A stretch of DNA of 64,000 nt from Chromobotia macracanthus (taxonomy: Eukaryota; Chordata; Actinopteri; Cypriniformes; Botiidae). Position numbers and translations under genes: made by a program. The DNA is taken from assembly GCA_036877525.1 (NCBI GenBank), contig JAZGTH010000034.1, forward strand, positions 1,178,001-1,242,000. The letters run 5' to 3'. Shown here in pieces: positions 1-12,725 of the stretch (position 1 is its first letter; each line of letters starts with the position of its first letter). Below the pieces are notes generated by a model. The model saw nothing but the letters and a program-made list of their open reading frames with translations, was not told where the DNA came from and did no database searches.

Positions 1-3000
1 AGTTTTATTTCTGAATCCTGCAGTGCTCCCACTCAAAATGTCTTGTGGGAGCTGAATGCTTGAATTGAAATAGTGTCACAATCATAGCTTTGCCACTGAG
101 AGGTGATTTATGTATCTGAGTGAAGTTCCTCATCCTGAACACTCTTACTCATTAAACCTGAATGAGCACAGTTCATTGATTTCACAGAGCACAAAGCAAA
201 GAAGAATTCACTCTACTTACCATAACGTGAAATAAGCTTTTCCTTGCAATTCTACAACCTAAAACACAATCTATGCAAATAATGTAAGCATGTAGGCTTT
301 AAACATTAATTCAAGAACTAGAAATATCTGTATTTTAAATATCTTTATATGTACATATTGTAATACAGTAGTCAGTAGATTAACGATTTATCTTTCTATA
401 AATAAAAGGATGAAAAACCTCATTCTATTGGTCACTTTCTATTGATGCGACAGTTTGGCCACACCCACTGTGCATTGTCGATGGTTGGAGAGAAAGTGAG
501 GTCGACATGAAGTGCACCATGTTGTTTGCAAGGTAAGTTATGCTATGTTATTTAACAAACTGGGCTTTTGGAGGACTATTTATCTGCAATTATTTATGTT
601 TTTATTGCAATATAATTAGTTTTGCTTTCATATACAATATGTTTGATTGCAAAAAAAACATGTAACTCCATAAAAAATGAAACTCATACAGTTTAGTTTT
701 GTTGTTTGTAAATAAGCAAAATAATATATAAAGAGCTGAATAAAATGTAATGAAACAGTAAATTATGAATTTAAGTAGTTTAAATTGTTAAACATGTTAA
801 AGATATTTAAATAATAAATATTTATTCAGCAGCCTCACTCTGGAGGACCATCACAAATTGATTAGCATCAAAGCTGCACATATGAATCCTAACTAGGTTG
901 CACAAACATGGAGTCCAGGATGGCTAAGATGTTGTCCTTAAAGTCCAGGGGCCTAAATCCTGTCAGATCTTCCTGTCGTGAAGGCAGGCGAAAGATCACC
1001 TGGCCAGTGATCTAAAACTGCTAAAGACAGTAACATTTTTTTTTTTTTTTTTCACGGAGGGAAATCGAATTTGTTTGTGTCACAATATCACAGTTAAGTA
1101 AATATAGGGGTGAACTTTAAAATAATGTAATTACATTTTCATTTTGCTAGGTTCCCTAAGTGTGTGCACTTCTAAAATGAAAAATTACTAAAACGAACAT
1201 TTTAAATTTCTGCTACGTTTGTAATTTAGTTTGTAATTATTCATCATTTGCTTGCACACAAGCCAATATGTCACAAACACTATTATTAATCAACAAAGAA
1301 ATAGTGATGTTACTGAATGAATCAGGCATTTTTTATATCGTTCAGTACTGCCTTTCTTCAATCTTCTTCTCTAAAAAGCTTTGAGCATAATGTTTTCTTC
1401 TGAGAAGTACAAAGGCACAAACCTTTCTAAACTTAATAACTTTAACCTTCTGCCTAAATCGCGAATCATTTCCTAGTGGTCTGATACCCTGTGGAGGACA
1501 GCAAAAGACAGAAAGCTCATCTGTTGCCTCCACAGCCTCAGAGCCGTACTGATTTCATATTTAATGAACGGTTTCTCATTGAGTATTCTGCCTTGTGACA
1601 GGCGAGTAGAGAACATGCTGAAGGATAAAACAGGGATTAGCAGCAGAAGTCATTCCCCTCCAGAGTGAACGTTTCAGAATGACAGAATGACAAGGATGCT
1701 GAATCAAAGGCCATTTTGCCAGAGAGCTTTACCTCAACAGCAGTTTGCTAATGACTTAGACTCTGTAATCAAAGAGCCACATAAAAGCAGAAATAAAGCT
1801 TACTTGTTGAGAACGGAACATCAAAAAGGCTTAACATCCAACAAATTTAAGGTTCTGGAAACCCCAAGCCATTCAGCCCTCAAAAGCAGCACTTGAAACA
1901 TGAGAAAGCTGGAAAGCTCTGTCTTCTGGGGGAATGTCAGATAGCTCCACATTGATATGAATGACAAGACTTTATTTTTTGTACTAAACCATTGTGATAG
2001 CACTTTTCCTTCAAGCTGTGCCATATTTTGAAATGAGCAGAGCGGTCGGAGGAAATAAATGAGTTCCATTAGAATTACTTTGTTGTATTAGCATACTTAA
2101 TGGAGCATTATGAGGGGACCAGAGGGTGGTGAAAATGATTATTTCCAATTGAGGAGCAAACAGCATCCATACACTGTCACAACAACACAACCCAAAACAG
2201 GATGGCTATAAAAAAAGTCTGAATGACACCTAAATGCAAATTGTTATAAACACAGTGGTAGAAAGCTGAATAAAAATGAAGCAGTTTCCTGTACACAAAA
2301 CACAGCTTCCATGTTGAACATTCTTTACTTCCTCTTTCTTGTTTTGTTCTTGCTTTGAAACATCATTATAACAGTAAAAGTTACTTTATACAAATCAAAT
2401 GAAGTGCAGCAACGTTTAATCTTAAATAATTGCCTTATAACTAATTCATATTCAGGCCCACACAGAGTCTAGAACTGCAGAACTATGAAGAATTAAAACG
2501 CAAGTCAAAGTTCCACACATTATTAACCCTGGTATGTTTATTTATGACATATTTAGCTACCAAAAAAGTGTAGCTACATTTACCATGTTTTACCATATTT
2601 CTGTCAATTTTGTAGAATGTCCCCTAAAATCATGGTAGGAAATAGAAAATAAATTGCAGATACCATCTGAGCCCATCTGAGTTATAATATTATCAGGAAC
2701 TCGTTCAGAATTCAAAGCATGTCATACTTGGGCTGGTCACCTCTTTTAAGTGAAGTGGACAGACGAGTTTCTGATTGAGTCCAGAAGCACTCAGACCAGT
2801 TTTGTTATCCACACAGCAGGGGAGATAACTCAAATAGAATCCACTCAAGCAGAATTAAGCTGTTTAAGAGCGTGCAGACGTGCCATATACTAATTTCACT
2901 CTCTGAATTTTCTGCACCTAAAAATGCTATCTGCCAGCGGAATACCTTAAATTCCAGAACATGCTAAATTTTGAGTGAGATCTAATTAAAATACTTCAAA

Positions 3001-4599
3001 AGTTTAAAGCCTTCAAAACCAGCCAGTTTGCATATAAACAATTTTCAAATTCAAATTCTTCTGCGTTGGGACCTTTTGTTTACAAGAGTATGCAGTGTCA
3101 ATTTTTTTTAATTTTAGCCCAATAAGTTTTGCTCGTTACATTTTAAACATTGCTACTTCTGTTCATAAATGATCATATGTAATGGTATTATTGGTGTTTT
3201 TGCTTATAATGTTAAATAAAATGTAGAGTACAGAAATTTAGTTTTATGTGCAAGCTGTGTGTAACAACAAATTAACTGAGAAAACAAAGGAAGTCATAAC
3301 CTTACCAGACTTAATTTATAGTAGAAATCTCTGCATTAATCAAACCGTTTCCACATTTTAAAATGGCAAAATACACCAATTATCTGTTCTAAATTGGGGG
3401 AAAATTTTTAACAGGACATATTGGGAAAAAACAAGTAAGTCAGAACATTGTTGGTTTTTGGCTTAGCTTAAAGTACGAACAAAGTACAAGTTAAAAAAAA
3501 AGCATTTTTGACACAAGGTGATTTTAGCAGCAGGGTGCTAGTGAGTTTTCCTCTGAGACTTCTCATATCTGAGGGGGATTGCTGGACTGAAGCAGGTGTC
3601 AAGATGTCAAAGCTTTGAAATGCTGCGGGGGCTAACCAGTGGAAGAATAACTCTGCTGGCCTCTAACTGATCCATCTCATATTAGTCACATAAATTTACA
3701 GGATTTACATAATGGTTTAATGAATATATATTTGTATTCAATAAAGATATTATTATGGCATATTAATGGACCAACATTATTTGTGCATAAATAAACTATT
3801 ATGCATCAATTTAACTCTGTTTAATTTTTCATAAAACTTCATAACCTTTATTTTCATAACCTTTTAAAAGAAGTAAAGTATTTCATAATGTATTATTTAG
3901 TTTGCACTGCATAGAGGCAAACAGGTGTTCAGGAAGTGTTTTTTGTGGCAACTTACTTTTAAAAGACAATAAAATCCAAAGGGCTTTTTACCTCAGGTGT
4001 CTCTCAGCCCAGTTGTACCCTAAACAACAAAAATATCCCCATTTGTGCTGGAGCATCAAAATTAAGCCTCTTAAAAATTATACAGGCCATGAGATGTACT
4101 AACCATCTGATTTAGCCATCCAGACAACAGATAAGCGTGGCTATAAAATCAGAATCTTAGTACGGAAAAGACGCATTCCAATAGCTCTTAATACGTGATA
4201 AGAGCAAGACCATCTGCCTGACACAGCTGGAGCATGTGCTCCTGTGATCAAAGTGTTGGTGGAGGCTGTAGCAGTTAATCTCACAGTCCAGTGCCTAACC
4301 TCTGCTATCAGCAACCACCATTCTGCTGCCAGTCTGTCTCCATCCTTCAACGGATGCAAAAAAAAAAAAAAGAAAAATAAGTCACAGAGACATGAAACAC
4401 AATCAACTCCACTTTCTGTGCCAGCCTTTGGTATTTCCTACTGTATCACATCTCACACTGTAACAGCGATACCAATAACTGTCATGTGCAAAGGTTAACA
4501 TTTCTAACATAAACCACATGAAAACCAATTGCAAATCCCTGCAACAGAAATTGCAGTGATTGAACTAAGTTTGAAGAACATGTTAGCAGTGCTTGCTAG

Positions 4600-4790
4600 A
4601 GACAATGGTGGGTGGTTGCCAGGGGGTTGCTATGATTTTGAATATTTGTCTATGTGGTTGCTAAAGTGTTCTGGGTGGGTACTAGGACATTGCTAGGCCA
4701 TTGTGTGTAGTTACTAGGGTTTTGCTATATAGTTGCTAAGATGTTCTGATTGTTTTTAGTGTGTTACTATGCAATGTTGTGGGAGATTGA
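4600..4790. repeat. degenerate GTTGCTA-type repeat
   Basis: Short imperfect units of the form 'GGTTGCTA(A/G)...GTTCTGGGTGG' recur here every 20-45 nt. The same theme appears in the opposite orientation ('CCTAGCAAC') at about 26.2-26.5 kb. Such units are common in cyprinid genomes; the Repbase name cannot be given from sequence alone. Confidence 0.5.
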
Positions 4791-7426
4791 AATAACAGCA
4801 CACAAGCCACACAATTTGTGTATAATTTGTGTATAACACAAATAGTGCAGGATGACATTAGAATAGAGCACCAGTTTCAGATTAGAATTGAATTTGCATA
4901 TTCTTTGTGTAACTAACTGAAGTAATATCATAAAATGAGTCTAGTGTTTGAATTAGGAATAGCATGGAACTAATCCTCTTTTCTGGTGGCTTGATTTCTT
5001 CTGTACCGAGTACACATTCTGCTGTGTACTTCTTAGTTAGTTCTAAGTTTACAGCAGAACTTGAATGTTGATGCTTTAATGGGTTGATAAGCATCATACT
5101 CTTTGACAGTACATTCACATGTCAGTGCTTTTACAGTGATGTGGATACAGGTTTGGATAAACATGTTAAAACAAATGAAGAAACACAAGAATTGAAAGCC
5201 ACAATCCATAATGTGTGCCTCTCTACCGTCATCTCTGTTTGAAACATAAAATTACAGGTTAATTTACATTTCTTTACATTTATTGAAGTCAAAACTGACA
5301 TTACCTGCAAAAACTGACCCAACAGCTCAAAGTATAAATCATCATTATAATTTTAGCTCAGAGAATCAGGGTAAGGTAAGGAGACAATTTTAAACATTGA
5401 TCAGTTAGGTACTTGCTCAATAACTACTTTTGTTTATTTTTTAACCAAAAAAGTGATCATTGCAGCTTTAAAGAGTAAGAAACTTGAATAAGTACTTTTA
5501 TTGTCTTGTTTTAAAATTGTAATATAACATTCAAAGCTTGTGACACTTGGGCATGCTGGGCAAATTCTGCAACTGTGGATGCTGAAGTGTATAATTACCC
5601 AATGATCGTGACCTTTAAACAGAACATGTCTAATTGAGGGTCCTAATTACCACAACACTTAAAAGTTAGTTGATGCCCTTTTGTTTAAAGATCATGACAG
5701 TTTGCATTGAGTTTTAATATTTACAGCAAGTCTTTGTTCAGCAAGTTGTGATGCATCACTGTCTATAAGAGCACTAGTTATGTCTTGAATTATGTACCGT
5801 ACACTATGCACTCATAATATGCACTATGTACTTAAAGCATCTGCCATTGTAAAAGGAAATGATGCTGGTCTTTGTAGTAGACAGAACTGAATAGCTGGAT
5901 TTAGCCAGTTTCATGTAATTCGATCTTAGTCTAAATACCCTGATCATTCAACCTTATGCATCAGTCTTCTGCATTTACACTTTCAATGTCGCTGCCTCAG
6001 CACCCAACAGCTCCCGCTGACCCACAGAAAGTCTTCGGCTATAACCCATTTAGATCAAAGGATCTGAGTCTCCTCAGGAAACAGTCAGCTGTGCTTTGGC
6101 TCTTCTGGTACAGGCTGTTCTTGTTCTGAGTCCCAACTAATTAATTTAAAGTTTATTGACAACATAAATGTGCAATAATAATAAATGTAAAGAAAATTTT
6201 GTTTTGTTCTTTTAAAAGCTAACAGAAATGCATTAAAAAAGAACAAAGCTATTTTTAGAGTTAAATTTCAGATTTTAGCATAAAACACATTTATTGACAG
6301 CCTTAATAAATATGATATCTGAATGGATGATTCTAAAAATCTAATTTAATAGTAATTAGTAATAGTGAAACATTTTTAAAAGTGACAATGAATTTCCTGT
6401 ACTATATACCTATAAGTGCCTGCCCACCAAAGCTTAATGATCCATATTCTTAAAACAGGAAGCATGCGAGTTTTCCCTGCTTAGATAAGAGCCCTGCAAA
6501 ATTAGACTAAACTCGGCAGAGCTTTACTGAAGAACAGAGCAAATTATGAAACAACCTCAGGTCGATATCGAAGACGATTTTTACTCCATGGAGAGCTGAC
6601 AGTCAAGTGAGAATGAGAGAAACATCCAAGAGGAATCAATGCTGAGCCTTTGTCTCATACAGAACTCCATTCAAAGCAGGCAGGGTCAATGGACTGAATC
6701 AAGTGCTTGGAGTGGTCTTCATTTCCCATTGTTCAGCTTCAAAGGACTGATACAGAGGATAACCCAAGTTTGGCCTCAAGGACAGTCCTCCTGCCTTAAA
6801 GTTAAGAGACAGCAAAGGTCGATGTGTCCACTGAAGTGAAGAGACTACTTTTGCCCGCCATCAAAGCTAAAATGCCGTTTTATCAGCGGATTGTATGGAT
6901 TGTGCATGACTCTGCTTACCACCAGCTATAGAATGAAGAATTCTGGGTAAAAATAGCACTTCTACTGACTTTACATTGGGTCTTATTCACTACTAATTAG
7001 GCAAGTGTTTCAACTTACATGTATAGAAAAGTTGCCTGCACCACATTTCTGCCACAACAGGTGCGTACAACCTTAAATGTGTTATTACCCTCAGTTCTAA
7101 TGTTCTACGGATCCTAATTTTGATTAAACCAGATTATAGGGATTACATGCCTGCAGTTAATAATTAGCATCATACACGCCCAGGTTATCTCAATAATAAG
7201 AACCTTCCACACAGCCATTTACCACATTGTATACTTCATCATACTGAGCATGCTAAAACCATATTCTTACACTATCCAAAGATGTGCCATTACATAAGAG
7301 CACATGCAGCAAGATCTTACATTAAAGCTAAGTGTGCTATTTCAAAAGCACATGATCACCTTTTATAGGCCTGACAGGCTGTATTTTTATGTAGAATAAT
7401 TAAAACGCATATAATCATTTTTGGAT

Positions 7427-7640
7427 TACTCTTTATTTTAAGGTGGCCTTGTTACAGTGTAAGTATACATTTAAATACTAAGTAATATTAATTAACATGT
7501 ACATACCTTAGGGTTAGGATTGGGTTTAGGGTTTAATTTAGGGTGAGTTGCATGTAATTATGCATAATTTACTGCTATTACTATAGTAAGTACATGTAAC
7601 TTGTAAAATAAATGTTACCCAATTTTGGTACTTTGAAATA
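7427..7640. repeat. MITE-like element with telomere-like 'TTAGGGTTAGG' core
   Basis: The element has ends with inverted similarity (TTTATTTTA near 7430 and TAAAATAAA near 7605) around a core containing 'TTAGGGTTAGG...GGGTTTAGGGTTTA' at about 7508-7545. This arrangement is a frequent small non-autonomous element in teleosts rather than a real interstitial telomere. The ends are approximate. Confidence 0.45.
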
Positions 7641-9344
7641 AGCAACATATTGCAAGGTAACATTGTTATTCGACTTGATTTATTTTTATGTTTGAAATAT
7701 CTCTCCCATGTTGATATAAAGGTCCACCAATTGAAAATTGCAAGGCTGTGGCCTAACTCTTTGAAAGCCTTCATAAATTATAGAAGAAGGCCATATCTAT
7801 ATCTAAAGGCATTCAAAGCAAAGTTATGATCTATATTTTTAAAAGTGACACACACCATATAAGCCCCACGCAATCAATAATGGATGTCAGTCCACACAAC
7901 GGCTATCTGAAAGAGATGAGTAGAGATTGCACAACATATAAAATGCATGAATGAAGCAGGTGTTCTTATTCAAAGAAATCACAATAGTCACAAGAATTGT
8001 ACAATAGTCTAATCTTAATCATAGGTTCTTCTTTTTTGCTTGCATTGTGCTCTCTGAAAATGACTGATTAAAAATAGATTAGGTAAATTAACTGCTTGAG
8101 CAAACTGCTGCTCATTTAGTATTAACTAGCTATTTCTCGGCAGAACTGTGTTTTCGGCATTGTTTCTGCGATGTCTGCAATATAATTAGTATTTATAACT
8201 TTTTCTGTTTTCTGCACGTTTTCTGTGTAACTATTTTGGAGAGTCCTGCGTCATTATTTTATTTTTTCTACACCAATCTATCATTGTGGAATAATGTATT
8301 TTCAGATAAACCTACCCCTAAATGCCACATGAAAAGAAATTGCAGTTAAATGCTTTAATCACCTCAATCACATGTCCTCTTTTTGTGTAAGTGTGCGGTT
8401 CCTGATCAAAACAAGCTGTAATGTAGACAAGACCTAGTGAGTTGCTACATAATACTAATGCGACCATCAAGGAAATATGTGACCTGTGTTGGCAAAATGA
8501 GTCTGAATGTGCATGGCTCCAAATAGTAGCTAAACATCTAAAATTCTTTGTCATCTCCATTTGTATGTTTTCTGAGAGGTGTACCTTACCAAATCCTTCT
8601 GTTTTTTCATAGTCCTTGAACAATTTTTGTTTTTCTCTGTTCTCTTTTGGACGACTGCTGCTTCAGACAGGTGTAGCTCATTCAATTTTGTCTGATTCCA
8701 ACAAATCATTTCAAATCTATTTTTTAAGGTTTGTTTATAAAGATTGAAGATTGAAGAACTCAATTTTGAAAATTTGCTCACTGTGTCTTATTTTGCCAGC
8801 ACAGGTCTCTCAGCTTTATTTATGCTATTTCACCATTTTCCTCAAGCTTAAGTGCTTCCAAGTCCTTTCTGATGATCTTATTCTAGTAAAGAAAGCACAA
8901 AACAAGTTATGAGCTGAGTGTCTGACGCCTTTGCCTTGGTGATAAATAAAGCTGCAAAACACTACTGTGACCGACATCAAGGATGTGGCTCTGGACCTCC
9001 CTTATATCTCGCCATCACGGCCACATGACAGTATCGTATTTGAATACAGGCATTTATAACACTGTGCGGCAGTAATTTATGCTCTGGTGTGCAGCATGGC
9101 TCGGCTCAGCTCGTCTTTAACTGTCTGAGATAAGATTTGAGAAGGGCTTCTCAGCCCCTAATGTAAGTGTTAAATCTTTAAAGAGGGGTGGTTGTAAATG
9201 AATGGGGATGGTGGGACAAAAGCTGAATCATCAAAATCAAGATTTGCCTATAAATATATACAGTTTCCCAGGAAATATACGTACTGTCCTTGAACACATC
9301 ACTGCTGCAAAGCAGAAAGCATTTTTATAGCATTAGCCTACACA

Positions 9345-9610
9345 ATCTCATGGTAATTTGTTAACTATTTTACATTTTAGCAATTTGATGGCTAATTCAT
9401 ATAAACTTGTACAATCTTATTTGAAAGCTTTCATACGATCTGCTTTTGCCCAAGTAATGGATAGGGTTTGGGATGGATTTAGGGGTGGACCTTTATGCTT
9501 GCTCTTAATTACATTACACAAATTATATCATACGAAATTGCCACCTTGTAAAATAGTTGCAAGAGACTATTTGAAAAAGTCTGAGGGATTAGGGAGAATC
9601 ATCTAGACAT
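9345..9610. repeat. MITE-like repeat with GGGTTTGGGATGGATTTAGGGGTGG core
   Basis: The sequence is partly self-complementary, with 'GCTAATTCATA' motifs on one side and 'ATTACA..AAATTATA' on the other, around a G-rich core. The pattern resembles an abundant cyprinid palindromic element. It is diverged; the family name is not determinable here. Confidence 0.35.
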
Positions 9611-10749
9611 TATATAATGTTTTAATTGGGACATTCAGCAACTTAAGGGATTTAAACTGATGCATTTAACAGTAATACATTGGCTTAATAGTAATAATTT
9701 ATCATTAACTTAATCTAACATTGGCTTTTACTAAATTGTTTACATAAAAATAAAAAACATAAAAACTATATTACCATCATAATCGTTTGAGTGAACAGTT
9801 GAACTATATTGATAAATTGCAAATATTTCTTAGTATGTGATGTGTCTCATACTGTAATGAACTCAGGTTCACTCAGATGTCTACTTAAGGATTCTTTTTA
9901 ACTGTTTTTAAATGTTATGTTTAACAAATTCTTTACATAAAATGTCAGATGCAATTGATGTAAATAAGTGCAATTTCGTGTTGCTGTTCAGCCAAGTTAG
10001 TTCATGCCAAGCTTGAAGTCTAGTGGCAGAAATCACTTCCCCTGCATCCAGGAAATTGTTATATACTTCTCACAGAACTTGAACTCTATGATGTTTTAAA
10101 ACAAGTGTTGCTTGTTTCAAGTTCCTTCACTGCAGTTCTATAAGGTTAGAGCTCAGCTTTGATGTTGCAGTTTGTAACAATCCATTTTGTCTTTTTGAGC
10201 CTTTTTATGGATTATGGAGTTGTTGTCTAGTCACAATGTCCACTCAGCTTTTTGATAGATGGCCTCATATTTTTCTCAGGTACTCTCATATACTTTGTTG
10301 AACTCACTGTTGACTGTTTCTATGGCAATACGGTCTGCCATTATCTCAGCTACCCAGATAATTTTTTTTATTGTTTTTGGGGGCCCCATGGATATTTTGT
10401 AGTTATTTAACTTAAAGCTTTTAAATGCACAAACAACAGAATCTACATACACAACATGGTATATACCTTACATATGCCCTGTTCCCTTGTCAAAAATATT
10501 TATCAGCCTTTAGGCTTTTTTTATAATTCAACATCATTTAAGTTAATACATTTGGTAAAAAACTCAGAAAATAAGGAAGAACCAAGAAACAAAATACAGA
10601 CTTTGAAACTGATGTTGAGACTCAAAATATTGGTTAAACATTTAATGAAGGCCACATACAATTTGAAACGTACATATTTGTACATCCACTCAGATTTGGT
10701 GCAATTACCTAATGTGGGTAGATTTCCAGGGGTTTGATTTTTTTTCTCT

Positions 10750-10804
10750 GTTTGAAAATAATATTTCAAACAGCGGGATATTTGACTGCAAATAGTCAAA
10801 TATC
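10750..10804. repeat. two adjacent short hairpins
   Basis: GTTTGAAA/TTTCAAAC (10750-10757 and 10764-10771) is followed by the 11-bp arms GATATTTGACT/AGTCAAATATC (10777-10787 and 10794-10804). Probably the remains of a small palindromic element in vopp1 intron 2. Confidence 0.75.
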
Positions 10805-11508
10805 AAAGACCTAAAGCCATTCTTGTGCGTAGCCGTAGGCAAGCTCTTCTGATCTCAGCATAATATAGAGTGTTTTATGTTACACTACTGTAGAAATAAC
10901 CATAACATGTCCATAACATGCTTATGAGATGTTAACACAAAATGCACTAGTCACAAAAAAACTGCACAAACAATAAAAAATTACTAATCAGAGCTAAATT
11001 CTCCAGCAATGCAGACAGCATGATTAAGTCAAGTTTTAAGAACCAGAACCAGAAGTTTTGGCTCTTCATTCACTGTCAGAAACTGTCATAATCAGTCATT
11101 CAACAGAAAATGGGCTTCCAGTGAAGAACAAGGAGAGAAAACATAAAGAATTTGAACCAACTTTCCTCTGTCAGTCTTGGCTTAGGTTGTGTGATGAATT
11201 TGCTATTTCACATGGAGACAGTGTGAGCATTCCATTTCCATTCAACAATTTTCCACTGCACCCAACTCCTACATTATCTTCAGACCACGATGCAAAGCCA
11301 TGCAATCAGTTCCCCCAAATGAATACAACTGCAGGTATAATATGATTCAGAGATAAAAGGAAGGCAACAGGATGTTCAATTTGGAACAAATCTTTTGCTT
11401 GTTATGAAGAGAGAGAAACATTCAGCATTATAATTGAAGGCCTCCAGATGAACTGCTTACAGGCTCTCAGTGGGATTCTTCAGTATGTCTCAAAGCTCAA
11501 TGCTTTTA

Positions 11509-11938
11509 AAGAGATAGTTCACCAAAAAAGTACCTCAATTTTTTATTAGTTATTTATCTTCATGTAGTTCCAAACCTGTACAAGTTTCTCTTTTGTGAAA
11601 CCCAAGTGCATCAACACTACTCACTTTCATACAATGAAAGTTGATGGGTACCAGGGGCTGTAATGCTACAAAAAGGACTAAAAGCATCATACCTTTTTTG
11701 TTCATGATATATTTTATAGCATAATATACCACAAATCTTCTGAAGTCATACAACATACTGAAATAAATCTTGCAGTCAGGGTCACTATTCACTTTCACTG
11801 TATAGAAAAGAGCATGTAGGGCATTCTGCTATAAATAACTCCCCATGTTTCAAGGCAGAAGGAAAGTCACAAGAGTTTTAAAGATATAAAGGTGAACAAA
11901 TAATGATAGTTTTATCATCTTTGGGTGAACTATTCCTT
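11509..11938. mobile_element. complete MITE with GATAGTTCACC inverted ends (about 430 bp)
   Basis: The left end AAAGAGATAGTTCACC is inverted at the right end as GGTGAACTATTCCTT (11924-11938), defining an element with terminal inverted repeats. Its interior has the 'GTTCCAAACCTGTA' and 'CACTTTCATACAATG' segments of a very abundant cyprinid non-autonomous DNA transposon family. It lies in vopp1 intron 2 and encodes no transposase. Confidence 0.65.
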
Positions 11939-12666
11939 GATGTTTGGCCACCATACCTGATAGGGTTTACCTAACCCTATCCTTGGTCCTTATCTATTTA
12001 TTGTCATATTTGTGTGGAGGACAATGGTACAGCAGTGTGAAAATATAGATTAACTATGGTAGCTTAAGAGTGACTCCTTAAACTGCTGCTGATAGGCTTA
12101 CTGAACTGAAAGCTTTGTTTCATTTAACACATCTTCAGCCAAGCCTCTATGTCTAACAGATTGTGTATCAGTACTGTTTTCAAGTTACAGTTAGGTGAAG
12201 CGCTAAAAATGCTAAAATTTTTCTTCTATTAAATTTTTAGATACTATCAAAGTAGACTTCAGGGTTTTTAAACCTTGTGTTAATTTAGCTAAGCTACAAA
12301 TTCTGCTTGTTCAGCTTCCTGTGGCTGGGGAAGCCTAGGCTGATTTTATCTCATTACCTAGGTGTGTTAGCGTTAGGTTAGCGTTCCATGTACAAGCAAA
12401 CACAGTGTTAATGAATAAAGCTTGACAGATGGCAGGCTTTACTTCAAGGCAATGTTTTCCTTGGGTCAAGCCAATAAGGCCAGTCATGAGAGCACACTAC
12501 ACAGCACATAATGAGATCTGTGAAGTTAATGTATGGTAACTGTGGATGCAGGCCTGCCTGAGTGAATGTTAGAGGTACTAAAATAGCAGAAGTGGTAAAC
12601 AAATGTCTTTAGATGATGAATTAAGCTGAGACAGTTTGCAAATACAAGAAAAGTGATTGTACTTAC

Positions 12667-12725
12667 ATAAAATAAATTGGATATCCTCCTTCAAAATACC
12701 AGCAATACTTCTTTGCTTCTATGCA
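12667..12725 (-). CDS. vopp1: vopp1 coding exon 2 (start of Cys-rich lumenal domain)
   Basis: This is a 59-nt exon on the minus strand, with acceptor TTTTGCAG at 12733-12726 and donor GTAAGT at 12666-12661. It encodes CIEAKKYCWYFEGG and YPIYF plus two bases of an Ile codon. The two Cys and the CWYFEG block are the hallmark of the VOPP1 N-terminus. It is separated from exon 1 by a 6.2-kb intron. Confidence 0.87.

Larger units (their letters stand above)
1..12666 (-). other. vopp1: vopp1 intron 2 (no exon seen)
   Basis: This 12.7-kb non-coding stretch belongs to the minus-strand vopp1 transcription unit. No open frame in either direction resembles a known protein, and no VOPP1 transmembrane exon was found. 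It holds a T-tract near 1035-1052, a degenerate GTTGCTA-rich repeat (4600-4790), several MITE-like repeats (about 7430-7640, 9350-9610 and 11509-11938) and adjacent short hairpins near 10750-10804. The rest appears to be unique AT-rich sequence. Confidence 0.65.

Noticed and set aside
507..536. ATG followed by a perfect donor (ATGAAGTGCACC ... AAG|GTAAGT) on the plus strand
   Set aside because: It lies antisense inside vopp1 intron 2 with no downstream partner exon recognised; nine codons are too few to judge.
7505..7545. apparent interstitial telomere (TTAGGGTTAGG, GGGTTTAGGG)
   Set aside because: Only a few degenerate units, flanked by inverted ends; it fits a MITE core better than telomeric DNA.
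1..12660. search for vopp1 transmembrane and proline-rich exons on the minus strand
   Set aside because: No stretch encoding the expected Cys-rich plus WYFWF-like transmembrane segment was found; these exons probably lie outside the window.
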